From JAGPCK01 sp964535575 (GTDB lineage: Bacteria > Bacteroidota > Bacteroidia > UKL13-3), in contig CAZHTC010000007.1 in NCBI GenBank assembly GCA_964535575.1, forward strand, positions 62,001-126,000: 64,000 nt of DNA. The letters run 5' to 3'. The position numbers and the translations under genes are program-made. The notes beneath the pieces are model-generated. The model searched no databases. It saw only the letters and a program-made list of their open reading frames with translations, and was not told the origin of the DNA. Of this stretch, positions 50,778 through 59,901 are shown piece after piece. Each line of letters opens with the position of its first letter. The stretch's first letter is position 1.

Positions 50778-50878
50778 TTTTTCGTTTCATTAAGTCCGGA
50801 TCATTTTCCGGCATATTTATTTTCCGCACAATTATCCGGTTGCACGTTTTCTTTATTAAGTTTAACCGATTTTTGTGA

Positions 50879-50894
50879 CTGATTCTTGAATCAG
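50879..50894. promoter_or_regulatory. Inverted repeat ahead of dabA
   Basis: CTGATTC-TT-GAATCAG, 7-bp perfect arms with a 2-bp centre, 45 nt before the dabA ATG. It begins 3 nt after a -7-like GATTTTTG (50868-50875), so it would cover the transcription start as an operator. Confidence 0.5.
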
Positions 50895-50939
50895 CAGGCG
50901 GATTTTTTAATTTAAATTATTTTATGAAACGATTAAAAA

Positions 50940-53435
50940 ATGGAAATCAAAGAATCGCTTTTTTCGGAGCAACATGTGTTGCATGAGCTGAAGCATTACC
51001 TGCCTGCTCAGGCTCCGTTAAAAGATTTTATTCATCACAATACGCTGCATGCTTTTCAGTCGGAGAAGTTTTTTAATGCCCTGCAGCGGGCTACGGGTAT
51101 TTTTGGTTTCAAAACCCTTTTGTCAATAGATGAATACCGGGAACTGTTTCAGCAGTCGAAAATTTCCGCTGATATTATTGCAAAAGTAGCTACCGAAAAA
51201 AAGGGGGCGAAGGAAGCAGGGAAATGGATAGAAAAAATGTTGCATGGCAGTTACCTGTATCAGGTTGCTCCTCGTATCGGGCGCTTACGTTCGCTCTGGA
51301 AAAAAAATTACCATATTGATATTGATAACGACATTCAGCCACTGTTGTTTCGCGTTCTTTGCAATTACCTTGACCAGGGAATTGCCATGTGGCAGTTTCC
51401 AGAGATAAAAGGAAGCTTTCTTGAATCGTTGCTGGTTTTGGAACAGAATAGCTACTCAAGTCTTTTTCGCACCAAAGAAATCAGAGAAATGTTTCTTGGT
51501 AGGCAATGGGAAATTGAACCGTTGCTCAGTCAACTGGTGGGCGATGAGTCGTTGTACGAACAATACTTGTTCGATCAGCAGTTCGCGCATCAGGGTTGGT
51601 CGGGGCTGGTAGCAGTAATTGAAAGCAATCCACAAACACTGCTCGACTCAAGGAAAATAACGCTGCGCGAATTAATTGTTTTTGAATTATTGCTTGAGCT
51701 GGATGCACTGAATTATCATTTCGGGCCTGTTTGGGCGCCACTTCAAAAATTTGTCGGCCCACAGGAGGAATTACTTTTGCAGCCGGTTGAGTGTACTGAA
51801 ATGGATGAAGTACTTGCGCTATGGCAGGAGGCTTTTGAATGGACTTTTTACGATACGGTGCTTGCTGCTATTGTACACAAGGAGTTTAATAACCCGGCCT
51901 CCAAATCTAAAAGTTTTCAGGCCATGTTTTGCATTGACGATCGCGAGTGTTCGCTGCGCAGGTACATGGAAAAATTAGATGGGAATTGCGAAACGTTCGG
52001 AACTCCCGGATTTTTTGGGGTAGAGTTTTTTTATAAGCCCGAGCACGGAAAGTTTACTACCAAACTGTGCCCGGCTCCTGTTACACCCAAGTATTTAATT
52101 AAGGAAATAGACAGCACGCATAAGCATGAAGAGGACCTTCATCTCACAAAACATTCGCACTCGCTGCTTACAGGTTGGCTTATTTCACAAACATTGGGTT
52201 TTTGGTCGGCACTCCGGTTGTTTTTTAATATTTTCAAACCTAGCATGAGTCCGGCAACCGCCACATCTTTCCGGCATATGGATCAGTTCGCCCGGCTCAC
52301 TATTGAATGTACCAACACCAATGAAAAAGAAGACGGACTGCAAATAGGATTTACCATAGAAGAAATGGTAAACAGGGCAGAAGGGTTGCTCAAAAGTATA
52401 GGTTTGGTAAATGATTTTGCTCCTTTGGTGTACGTAATTGGTCATGGCTCAAGCAGTGTAAATAATCCGCATTACAGTGCTTACGATTGCGGAGCCTGTT
52501 CCGGGCGACCGGGTTCTGTTAATGCGCGTGTAATTTGTCAGATGATGAATGATCCGCGTGTGAAAGAAGGGCTAAAACAACGGGGCGTGTTTATTCCGGA
52601 AACAACCCGGTTTGTAGCCGGGCTGCATGATACCACACGGGATGAATTTATGTTTTATGATGAAGAACTTTTAAGCGGGGAATGGGAACAAAAACATAAA
52701 AACAATAAGGAATTATTCGAAAAGGTGCTTGACGAAAATGCAAAGGAACGCTCCAGACGTTTTGAGGTGATTAATACTTCGCGGAGTGCACATAAAATAC
52801 ATGATCGTATTAAAATTCGTTCCGTTTCCCTTTTTGAACCACGTCCCGAGTTAAATCATGCCACCAATGCACTGTGCATTATCGGACGAAGAGATTTAAC
52901 CCGTTATGTTTTTCTCGATCGAAGGTCGTTTCTAAATTCGTATGATTGTGCAATTGATCCTGATGGCAAATTTCTGTTACCTATTTTGCGGGCCGCAGCC
53001 CCGGTGTGCGGAGGAATAAATCTCGAATATTTTTTCTCAAGGGTAGATAATCAAAAACTGGGTGCAGGTACAAAACTTCCGCACAACGTTATGGGATTAA
53101 TCGGAGTAGCCAATGGAATTGACGGTGATTTAAGACCGGGTTTGCCAAGCCAGATGATAGAGGTGCACGACCCGCTCAGGTTGCTCACCATTGTTGAACA
53201 TTATCCCGATGTAATTTTAAACGTTCTTAAAAGTTCTCCTGAAACTTACGAATGGTTTATCAATGAATGGATTCATCTGGTAGCAGTTCATCCCGATAAC
53301 GGAACGTTAAGTTATTTTAAAGAAGGAGCATTTGTTCCATACCAGACAATATCTGAGGTAGAAGTAGCAGAAGATGCTACTTCGCTGATAGAAAATACGG
53401 ACGATAATATTACGGTTCATCTTATTAAAAACTAA
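50940..53435 (+). CDS. dabA: DabA, inorganic carbon transporter subunit
   Basis: An 831-residue cytoplasmic protein of the DUF2309/UPF0753 family. In the DAB complex it binds zinc like a beta-carbonic anhydrase and turns CO2 into bicarbonate, coupled to ion flux through DabB. Zinc-site residues are visible: C331 and D333 in FCIDDRECSLRRYMEK, and H502 and C517 in VIGHGSSSVNNPH and YDCGACSG. Their spacing (C-x-D, and H to C by 15) matches Halothiobacillus DabA (C351, D353, H524, C539). The opening DFIHHNTLHAFQSEKF is also a family signature. dabB begins 5 nt downstream. Confidence 0.95.
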   Translation: MEIKESLFSEQHVLHELKHYLPAQAPLKDFIHHNTLHAFQSEKFFNALQRATGIFGFKTLLSIDEYRELFQQSKISADIIAKVATEKKGAKEAGKWIEKMLHGSYLYQVAPRIGRLRSLWKKNYHIDIDNDIQPLLFRVLCNYLDQGIAMWQFPEIKGSFLESLLVLEQNSYSSLFRTKEIREMFLGRQWEIEPLLSQLVGDESLYEQYLFDQQFAHQGWSGLVAVIESNPQTLLDSRKITLRELIVFELLLELDALNYHFGPVWAPLQKFVGPQEELLLQPVECTEMDEVLALWQEAFEWTFYDTVLAAIVHKEFNNPASKSKSFQAMFCIDDRECSLRRYMEKLDGNCETFGTPGFFGVEFFYKPEHGKFTTKLCPAPVTPKYLIKEIDSTHKHEEDLHLTKHSHSLLTGWLISQTLGFWSALRLFFNIFKPSMSPATATSFRHMDQFARLTIECTNTNEKEDGLQIGFTIEEMVNRAEGLLKSIGLVNDFAPLVYVIGHGSSSVNNPHYSAYDCGACSGRPGSVNARVICQMMNDPRVKEGLKQRGVFIPETTRFVAGLHDTTRDEFMFYDEELLSGEWEQKHKNNKELFEKVLDENAKERSRRFEVINTSRSAHKIHDRIKIRSVSLFEPRPELNHATNALCIIGRRDLTRYVFLDRRSFLNSYDCAIDPDGKFLLPILRAAAPVCGGINLEYFFSRVDNQKLGAGTKLPHNVMGLIGVANGIDGDLRPGLPSQMIEVHDPLRLLTIVEHYPDVILNVLKSSPETYEWFINEWIHLVAVHPDNGTLSYFKEGAFVPYQTISEVEVAEDATSLIENTDDNITVHLIKN

Positions 53436-53440
53436 AGACT

Positions 53441-55309
53441 ATGGACAGTATTATTCATTTTTTTGTATTTATTCCCCTTGCAGGTTTTTTACTGAGTCTG
53501 TTTATTCCCGAGCGCAAGGAGTTTGTTATTTCAGCAGTAGCTTTTACCACGGCTGGATTAAATTTTACCGTACTGGTATTACTTACTTTTGTCTGGATAT
53601 TTAACGGACATCCGTCATTAAAACTGGAAGAACTGGTGCTATACCAGGCCGATGGATATTTATTTACGCTCAACTTTTATTTCGATAAAATAAGTTGCGT
53701 GTACCTGTTTGTGGGGTCTTTGCTCACACTGATGGTAACTGTTTACAGCCGCTACTATTTGCATCGCGAAGTGGGCTACAAGCGTTTTTTTAATACCATT
53801 TTGTTTTTCTACATCGGTTACAGCATTACCGTGCTTTCAGGCAATTTTGAAACGCTGTTTGTAGGCTGGGAAATTCTGGGCATTTCATCATTTTTACTGA
53901 TTGCCTTTTATCGCAACCGTTACCTCCCTGTTAAAAACGGGATCAAGGTATTCAGTATTTACCGTATTGGGGATGTAGGAATGCTGTTGGCAATGTGGCT
54001 TAGTCATTACCTGTGGCATGAGAATATTAAGTTTATTCAACTTAACAATTACGAGTTGGTTCATGAGCATATTCAAAGCCATAGTTTGGTAGGAGTGTTT
54101 ATCTCTTTAATGTTGCTAGTGGCTGCTGCGGCAAAATCCGCCCAACTTCCTTTTTCATCCTGGTTACCCCGTGCCATGGAAGGGCCCACCCCGTCCAGTG
54201 CCATTTTTTATGGTTCCCTATCGGTACATATCGGAGTATTTCTGCTGTTGCGCACTTTTAATTTTTGGGAACATCAGTATTCGGTACGTGTCATTATCGG
54301 GTTGCTTGGACTAAGCACCTCTGTAGTTACTATGCTTATTGCCCGGGTGCAATCGTCAGTAAAAAGCCAGATAGCTTATGCATCGGCAAGTCAGATTGGT
54401 TTAATTTTTATTGAAGTGGCTTTAGGTTTTGAAAATCTGGCGCTGATTCACTTTGCAGGAAATGCTTTTTTGAGAACATATCAATTGCTGGTTTCACCTT
54501 CGCTGGTAAGTTACCTAATACGGGAGCAATTTTATGAGTTTACTCCGCGCAAACATGATGAGGTTCCGAAGTGGCTCGCGAAAATTTATCACTCGGTTTA
54601 TCTCCTAAGCATAAAAGAGTTTAACCTCGACCGCTTTTTATCGCGCTACCTGTGGGGCACATTAAAAACAATCGGGCAGCGGGTAAATTACCTTGATTAT
54701 AAACTGGTGATTGGTATTTACGGAACCGTGCTGTTGGGTGGATTTTACACGCTTTACCACAAACAATATATTCCCGGATTTTTACAAAACTACATGTCGC
54801 TCATTATAGCCGTGCTTGGATTGGTGCTGGTGTTAAAATCGTTTGTTGAGCGCAAGCGTCCGCAAATGGCCTGGCTCCTTATTATTATGAACCATTGTTT
54901 TATTTTACTTGCGGTTTCGTACAACGATCATTTTGATGCGGAGCATGCAATGGTTTATCTGAGCGGAGTATTTATATCGGGAGTAGTAGGTTATTTTACG
55001 TTACGCAAACTGAAAAAATCTGAAACAAAATTTGATCTCGACAAGTTTTACGGATATGCGGCAAAGTATAAAACAATGGCTTTTGTTTTTCTGGTAGCCT
55101 GTCTGGGTCTGGCCGGTTTTCCCATCACGCCAACCTATATAGGGGAAGATTTAATTTTTAGTCATATTCACCAGAATCAATTGTTGTTTGCAGCCAGCAT
55201 TTCAGTGAGTCTTATTGTTGATGGCATTTCGCTTATACGAATTTACTCAAGATTATTTCTTGGTCCGTATTTTCATCAAACTCTTGAAACGCCTTATCGT
55301 TCATCATAA
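53441..55309 (+). CDS. dabB: DabB, ion-conducting membrane subunit
   Basis: A 622-residue multi-pass protein related to NuoL/MrpA antiporter subunits. Landmarks are YFDKISCVYLFVGSLLTLMV, WEILGISSFLLIAFYRNRY and AKSAQLPFSSWLPRAMEGPT with its conserved Lys, and about 14 to 16 hydrophobic helices. As the next gene after dabA, it should conduct the protons or sodium ions that drive CO2 hydration on DabA. No other complex I subunits are near, so it is not part of NADH dehydrogenase. Confidence 0.93.
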   Translation: MDSIIHFFVFIPLAGFLLSLFIPERKEFVISAVAFTTAGLNFTVLVLLTFVWIFNGHPSLKLEELVLYQADGYLFTLNFYFDKISCVYLFVGSLLTLMVTVYSRYYLHREVGYKRFFNTILFFYIGYSITVLSGNFETLFVGWEILGISSFLLIAFYRNRYLPVKNGIKVFSIYRIGDVGMLLAMWLSHYLWHENIKFIQLNNYELVHEHIQSHSLVGVFISLMLLVAAAAKSAQLPFSSWLPRAMEGPTPSSAIFYGSLSVHIGVFLLLRTFNFWEHQYSVRVIIGLLGLSTSVVTMLIARVQSSVKSQIAYASASQIGLIFIEVALGFENLALIHFAGNAFLRTYQLLVSPSLVSYLIREQFYEFTPRKHDEVPKWLAKIYHSVYLLSIKEFNLDRFLSRYLWGTLKTIGQRVNYLDYKLVIGIYGTVLLGGFYTLYHKQYIPGFLQNYMSLIIAVLGLVLVLKSFVERKRPQMAWLLIIMNHCFILLAVSYNDHFDAEHAMVYLSGVFISGVVGYFTLRKLKKSETKFDLDKFYGYAAKYKTMAFVFLVACLGLAGFPITPTYIGEDLIFSHIHQNQLLFAASISVSLIVDGISLIRIYSRLFLGPYFHQTLETPYRSS

Positions 55310-55328
55310 ATAATAAAAAAAAAGAAAC

Positions 55329-56984
55329 ATGAGTCACCAAATGAATATAAATGTACCTGCTGACGGAATAGCGGGACTAAAACAAAACTGGAAAGATGAT
55401 TTACTCTCGGGGTTTGTCATTTCCTTAATTGCACTTCCTCTTTGCCTGGGCATCGCGCTTGCTTCAGGTGTTCCTCCTATGGCCGGCATTATTGCAGGAA
55501 TTGTAGGGGGATTAATTCTGTCGCTTACCAGCGGATCGTACCTTACCATTAATGGTCCGGCTGCCGGATTAGCTGTTATTGTGTTAATGAGCATAGAAGG
55601 GTTTAAAAAAATGGCTCCTGCCGGATTAACTCCCGATCAGGTGGAAATGTTTGCTTATCAGTGTACGCTGGCTGTTGGAGTGGGTTGCGGAGTGCTGCAA
55701 CTTTTATTCGGTATGGTAAAAGCTGGTATTCTTAGCAACTTCTTCCCTTCATCAGTAGTACATGGTATGCTTGCCGCCATCGGCATTATGATTTTTGCCA
55801 AACAATTTCATACGGCCGTTGGGGTAAAACCAGAGGGAAAAGAAATGATGCAAATCATAGCCGCCATTCCACACAGCCTGATGAACATGAATCCCGAAGT
55901 AGGCATTATCTCCCTGGTGAGCCTGATTATTCTTATCGGACTACCATTGATTAAGAACAAATATGTAAAAATGCTTCCTGCCCCGTTGCTGGTAGTGTTG
56001 GTGGCTGTTCCGCTGGGACATTATTTCGATTTGGAACACGAACACAAATACCTGTTCCTCGATCACCACGAATACACTCTGGGTCCTAAATTTCTGGTAA
56101 CACTTCCGGCCAATGTGATGGATGGAATAGTGATGCCTCGTTTTGATTACCTGTTTACCGGTTTCGGCATTCAGATGATGATAACTTACGCACTCGTGGC
56201 CAGCCTCGAGTCGTTGCTTACCGCAGCAGCTATTGATCGCCTTGACCCGTATAAACGACACTCCAATTTTAACCGCGAGTTATTTGCCAAAGGGTCCGGA
56301 AATATTTTGTCGTCACTATTCGGAGGTCTTCCAATTATTGCCGAAGTGGTGCGTAGTTCGGCCAATGTAAACAACGGTGCCAAAACCCGCTGGGCAAATT
56401 TTTTTCACGGAGCATTCCTGCTCATTTTTATTTTATTCCTTAGTCAGTTTATTCATCAGATTCCGCTGGCTGCACTGGCATCTATGCTTATGGTTACCGG
56501 CTACAGGCTTGCCTCACCAAAAGAATTTGCCAAAAATTACCATGTGGGTAAGGAGCAGTTTATCATATTTCTTACCACCATTATTGTTACCCTAATGACC
56601 GATTTGCTTGTGGGCATTGTGTGCGGAGTGTTTGTAAAATTGCTTATTCATATGGCCTACGGTGTTCCGTTCAAAAGTTTGTTTAAACCTTTTCTCACCA
56701 TTAGCGAAGAAGGAGATGAATACACCATTGACGTAGAACACTCAGCTATTTTCAGTAATTATATCGGATTGAAAAAACAACTGGATGCATTGCCCCGGGG
56801 CAAAAAAATTACTGTTGATTTCAGTAATGCCCGTTTGGTTGATCACAGCGTAATGGAACACATACACGAGCTGGCCGCCAAATACAAACAGGGCGGGGGC
56901 AGTTTTGATATTGTGGGACTGGATTCACATATACCGCTATCGGCTCACCCTTTTGCCACCCGGAAAAATTTAAGTCATCACTAA
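55329..56984 (+). CDS. SulP-family inorganic anion transporter
   Basis: A 551-residue inner-membrane transporter. The N-terminal domain has DDLLSGFVISLIALPLCLGI, ASGVPPMAGIIAGIVGGLIL and YLTINGPAAGLAVIVLMSIE, SulP hallmarks, then about 12 helices. The C-terminal ~90 residues (YTIDVEHSAIFSNYIGLKKQ, KKITVDFSNARLVDHSVMEH) form a STAS domain. SulP members carry sulfate, bicarbonate or chloride. Directly after dabAB, bicarbonate is the attractive guess; sulfate cannot be excluded. It begins 19 nt after dabB and is followed 13 nt later by a porin-like gene. Confidence 0.9.
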   Translation: MSHQMNINVPADGIAGLKQNWKDDLLSGFVISLIALPLCLGIALASGVPPMAGIIAGIVGGLILSLTSGSYLTINGPAAGLAVIVLMSIEGFKKMAPAGLTPDQVEMFAYQCTLAVGVGCGVLQLLFGMVKAGILSNFFPSSVVHGMLAAIGIMIFAKQFHTAVGVKPEGKEMMQIIAAIPHSLMNMNPEVGIISLVSLIILIGLPLIKNKYVKMLPAPLLVVLVAVPLGHYFDLEHEHKYLFLDHHEYTLGPKFLVTLPANVMDGIVMPRFDYLFTGFGIQMMITYALVASLESLLTAAAIDRLDPYKRHSNFNRELFAKGSGNILSSLFGGLPIIAEVVRSSANVNNGAKTRWANFFHGAFLLIFILFLSQFIHQIPLAALASMLMVTGYRLASPKEFAKNYHVGKEQFIIFLTTIIVTLMTDLLVGIVCGVFVKLLIHMAYGVPFKSLFKPFLTISEEGDEYTIDVEHSAIFSNYIGLKKQLDALPRGKKITVDFSNARLVDHSVMEHIHELAAKYKQGGGSFDIVGLDSHIPLSAHPFATRKNLSHH

Positions 56985-56997
56985 AGAAATACACCTT

Positions 56998-58305
56998 ATG
57001 AAAAAAATTGTATTTGCTGTATGCATGTTAGCCGCAGGTGTTTTGCGGGCTCAAACCAAACCCGACCGCGAGTTGAAAATGAACCTCAACGACTCAGGGA
57101 CACATTACCTCAAAGCAACCTTTACCGGACAAATCTGGGCACGCTACAACCAGAGCAACCCGGGCACCACCGTTTTCGGGTACGAAAAAAAGAATACGTT
57201 TGATATCGGGCTAAGGCGTGTGCGCGCACAGTTTTTCGGTAAGGTACATGATAAAGTTTTTGTGTACACACAGGTTGGAATTAACAACTATACCTCTATC
57301 AATTCACGAAAGCCCGGTATCTTTTTTCACGATGTGCTGGCTGAGTATTACATCACTCCCAAATCGTTGCAAATGGGAATGGGCTTAACCGCCTGGACGG
57401 GTTTTTCACGCTTTGCATCGCCTGCTGTGGCAAGTATCATGGGCTACGATGCGCCCTTATTTGCACAGGCAACAAATGATGCTACCGATCAGTTTTTGCG
57501 CAAATTCAGTATGTATGCCAAGGGCAAACTGGGCAAACTGGATTATCGCGTTATTGTATCAACACCAATGGCTGCGCAAAACAGTACGGTGATTAAAAAC
57601 ATCAGCCTTGTTTCCGATTTTTCATTTCGCCCGGCTAAGTTGCAAACAGGCGGATACCTGATGTATCAGTTTTTTGATCAGGAAAGCAACCTCACGCCCT
57701 ATATGACGGGGACTTATCTGGGTAAAAAGAAAGTGTTCAATATTGGCATTGGTGCGCAATACCAGCCCGATGCCATGTGGCGCTGGAATAATTCGTTGCA
57801 AAAAGATACCGTTTCGGAAAACATGTTTAACTGGGCGGCCGATGTTTTTTACGATGTTCCGGTTGGTAAAAACGGAGGAGCACTTTCTGTGTATGCTACC
57901 TATATGCAAATGGGTTTCGGAAAAAATTATGTACGCAACCTGGGTGCCATGAATCCGGCTGATGGAACATTGCCTGGCTCCCTCAATTTTAACGGAGCAG
58001 GAAGTGCCTATCCCATGGTGGGTACAGGAAGCATTGTTTACGGACAGGCCGGTTTTTTATTGCCCAAAAATGTGATGGGCGAAAAATGCGGACAACTGAT
58101 GCCTTACGTAATGATTACACATAGCAACTTCGATCGGTTAAAACAGCCACTCAACACAATTGATGCGGGATTTAATTATTTTATTGACGGGCACAAAGCA
58201 AAACTGAGCCTCAATTATCAAAACCGTCCGGTGGTAAACGCGACCACACTAAAAGAATATACCCGTAAAAATATGGTGGTGCTGCAGTTTCAGGTAGCAA
58301 TATAA
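56998..58305 (+). CDS. Outer-membrane porin-like protein
   Basis: A 435-residue protein with a signal peptide (VFAVCMLAAGVLRAQ). It shows alternating amphipathic strands (FDIGLRRVRAQFFGKVHDKV, KLDYRVIVSTPMAAQNSTVI, VFNIGIGAQYQPDAMWRWNN) and ends in an aromatic strand (KNMVVLQFQVAI), the usual look of a 16- to 18-strand porin of the OprO/P-like or trimeric type. The family is not certain. It is the last gene of the dab operon (13 nt gap) before a terminator, so its job may be to let anions such as bicarbonate through the outer membrane. Confidence 0.8.
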   Translation: MKKIVFAVCMLAAGVLRAQTKPDRELKMNLNDSGTHYLKATFTGQIWARYNQSNPGTTVFGYEKKNTFDIGLRRVRAQFFGKVHDKVFVYTQVGINNYTSINSRKPGIFFHDVLAEYYITPKSLQMGMGLTAWTGFSRFASPAVASIMGYDAPLFAQATNDATDQFLRKFSMYAKGKLGKLDYRVIVSTPMAAQNSTVIKNISLVSDFSFRPAKLQTGGYLMYQFFDQESNLTPYMTGTYLGKKKVFNIGIGAQYQPDAMWRWNNSLQKDTVSENMFNWAADVFYDVPVGKNGGALSVYATYMQMGFGKNYVRNLGAMNPADGTLPGSLNFNGAGSAYPMVGTGSIVYGQAGFLLPKNVMGEKCGQLMPYVMITHSNFDRLKQPLNTIDAGFNYFIDGHKAKLSLNYQNRPVVNATTLKEYTRKNMVVLQFQVAI

Positions 58306-58328
58306 AACAGAAAGTTAGGTTAGGGTAT

Positions 58329-58384
58329 AACATGTCCGGTAAATCGGTTGGCTTCGGCTCACTGGTTTGCCGGCATGTTTTTTA
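58329..58384 (+). terminator. Probable terminator of the dab operon
   Basis: Arms AACATG...CCGG and CCGG-CATGTT, with bulges, enclose a ~30-nt loop that itself contains a GGCTTCGGCT-type hairpin, followed by six T. It lies 23 nt after the porin stop. Confidence 0.6.
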
Positions 58385-58391
58385 GGGAGAC

Positions 58392-58626
58392 CAGTCCCCC
58401 TTGCAGCGCTGTCAGACTGAGTTTACCGAAGTCATAGCGGGCAGGGGGATGAGATACACGTCACTCTGAATCCCGCCAAAAGCGGGAGGAAGAGTCTGCC
58501 CGTGTTTAGCACGGACTCTCCTGCCCGAAGCAACAGATTCTTCGCCCTTGCGGGAAAGTCACAGGGCGTAACACAGTCCCCCTTGCAGCGTGGGCCTGAG
58601 TAAAAGAGAAGGGGGCAGGAGGATGA
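58392..58626. repeat. Mosaic of dispersed repeats in the gap before dinB
   Basis: Two related units, 58392-58452 and 58574-58626, each begin with CAGTCCCCCTTGCAGCG and end with a G-rich arm that pairs with the C-rich start: GGGCAGGGGGATGA in one and GGGGGCAGGAGGATGA in the other. Between them is another repeat-like stretch with a hairpin (TCCCGCC-AAAA-GCGGGA near 58470). No gene is visible in 58306-58640. Confidence 0.7.
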
Positions 58627-58640
58627 ACACAAAATCTGAT

Positions 58641-59837
58641 TTATTTCTTAATCCCATTAAACGGATTAAACTCCCGCAGTTTGGTGTTTAGAGTAATGGC
58701 CCGTTGCACGGCATCTTTACCAAAGCGGTTGCGCATGCGATCCATAGCAGCGTATAGCAGCACATTTTTTTGGGTATTATCAAACAATGTAAACTGGTAG
58801 CTTCCCTGTATTAAATGGCTAAAGCGCACACCCACCAATCGCACCAGCATACGTTTCTGATACAGTTTATCAAACAGCTCTTTTACTTTCTCCATCAGCA
58901 AATGGTCTAAGGTAGTGTACGGAATGCGTGCCTGCATGCTGTAGGTATTAAAATCGGCATAACGCAATTTTACGGTTACACATCCGGCAAGTTTGTTTTC
59001 GCTGCGCAGCTGATAGGCCAGTTTTTCCGTCATGCTCAGCAAAAAAGTACGTAGCTGCCGCACATCGGTGGTATCGGTATCAAAAGTCTGTTCGCTCGAA
59101 ATGGATTTACGTTCCGAGTAAGGTTCTACGGGGCTGTTGTCAATACCGTTGGCTTTTTTCCAGATCATTATGCCGTTTTCCCCCAATACCTTTTCCATTA
59201 GCTCTATGGGCATTTGCTGCAGCGTGTAAATATGCTGCACACCCATGCTGCGCAACAGCTGATAGGTTTTTTCGCCCACCATCGGAATTTTTTTTACCGG
59301 AAGCGGGGCCAGAAAACTTTTTTCCGTTCCGAATTCAATTTGTTTTTGTCCGTTGGGTTTGGCTTCGCCCGTGCCCACTTTCGAAACGGTTTTGTTGGCC
59401 GACAGGGCAAAGGAAATGGGCAGGCCCGTTTCGCGGGTTATTTTTTGCCTTATCTCGGTGGCTAATTTATAACAGCCAAAAAAACGCTCCATGCCGGTAA
59501 GGTCCATGTAAAATTCATCAATCGAAGTTTTTTCATATACGGGCACTTCTTCAGCAATAATCTGTGTAACCATATCCGAATATTTACTGTAGCTTTCCAT
59601 ATCACCGCGCACCTGAATGGCCTGCGGGCATAATTGTTTGGCCATACGCATGGGCATAGCCGAGTGTATCCCGAATTTGCGGGCCTCGTAGCTGCAACTG
59701 GCCACCACCCCGCGACTGCCTGTGCCACCCACCAGCACCGGCTGCCCTATGAGTTTGGGATTCGACAACCGCTCTACCGATACAAAAAAAGTATCGAGGT
59801 CAATATGTACCACACTGCGCTGAGTAGAAGAAATCAT
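58641..59837 (-). CDS. dinB: DNA polymerase IV (Y family)
   Basis: A 398-residue translesion polymerase. Catalytic Asp residues are seen in VVHIDLDTFFVSVERL (first Asp) and in KTSIDEFYMDLTG (second pair), with SCSYEARKFGIHSAMPM between them. The thumb has KIPMVGEKTYQLLRSMGVQH, and the little finger starts near SISSEQTFDTDTTD. Length is standard (350-400). It is divergent from an S24 LexA-like regulator, 64 nt apart, over a symmetrical promoter region, so SOS-type control of translesion synthesis is likely. Confidence 0.95.
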   Translation of the reverse strand: MISSTQRSVVHIDLDTFFVSVERLSNPKLIGQPVLVGGTGSRGVVASCSYEARKFGIHSAMPMRMAKQLCPQAIQVRGDMESYSKYSDMVTQIIAEEVPVYEKTSIDEFYMDLTGMERFFGCYKLATEIRQKITRETGLPISFALSANKTVSKVGTGEAKPNGQKQIEFGTEKSFLAPLPVKKIPMVGEKTYQLLRSMGVQHIYTLQQMPIELMEKVLGENGIMIWKKANGIDNSPVEPYSERKSISSEQTFDTDTTDVRQLRTFLLSMTEKLAYQLRSENKLAGCVTVKLRYADFNTYSMQARIPYTTLDHLLMEKVKELFDKLYQKRMLVRLVGVRFSHLIQGSYQFTLFDNTQKNVLLYAAMDRMRNRFGKDAVQRAITLNTKLREFNPFNGIKK

Positions 59838-59864
59838 CGGTAAAAAAACTTCATTACAAGATTC

Positions 59865-59901
59865 GCTACAAAAATTAACAAACAGTGCTTAGTTTTGTAG
59901 C
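59865..59901. promoter_or_regulatory. Symmetrical divergent operator/promoter between dinB and the S24 regulator
   Basis: Perfect 9-bp inverted repeat GCTACAAAA (59865-59873) and TTTTGTAGC (59893-59901), 19 bp apart. The right arm overlaps an exact TAGTTTTG -7 box (59890-59897) and ends at the ATG of the regulator (59902). On the minus strand the left arm gives TTTTTG next to TA (TAATTTTTG, near consensus) for dinB. A dimer bound to both arms would shut both promoters. Confidence 0.65.
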
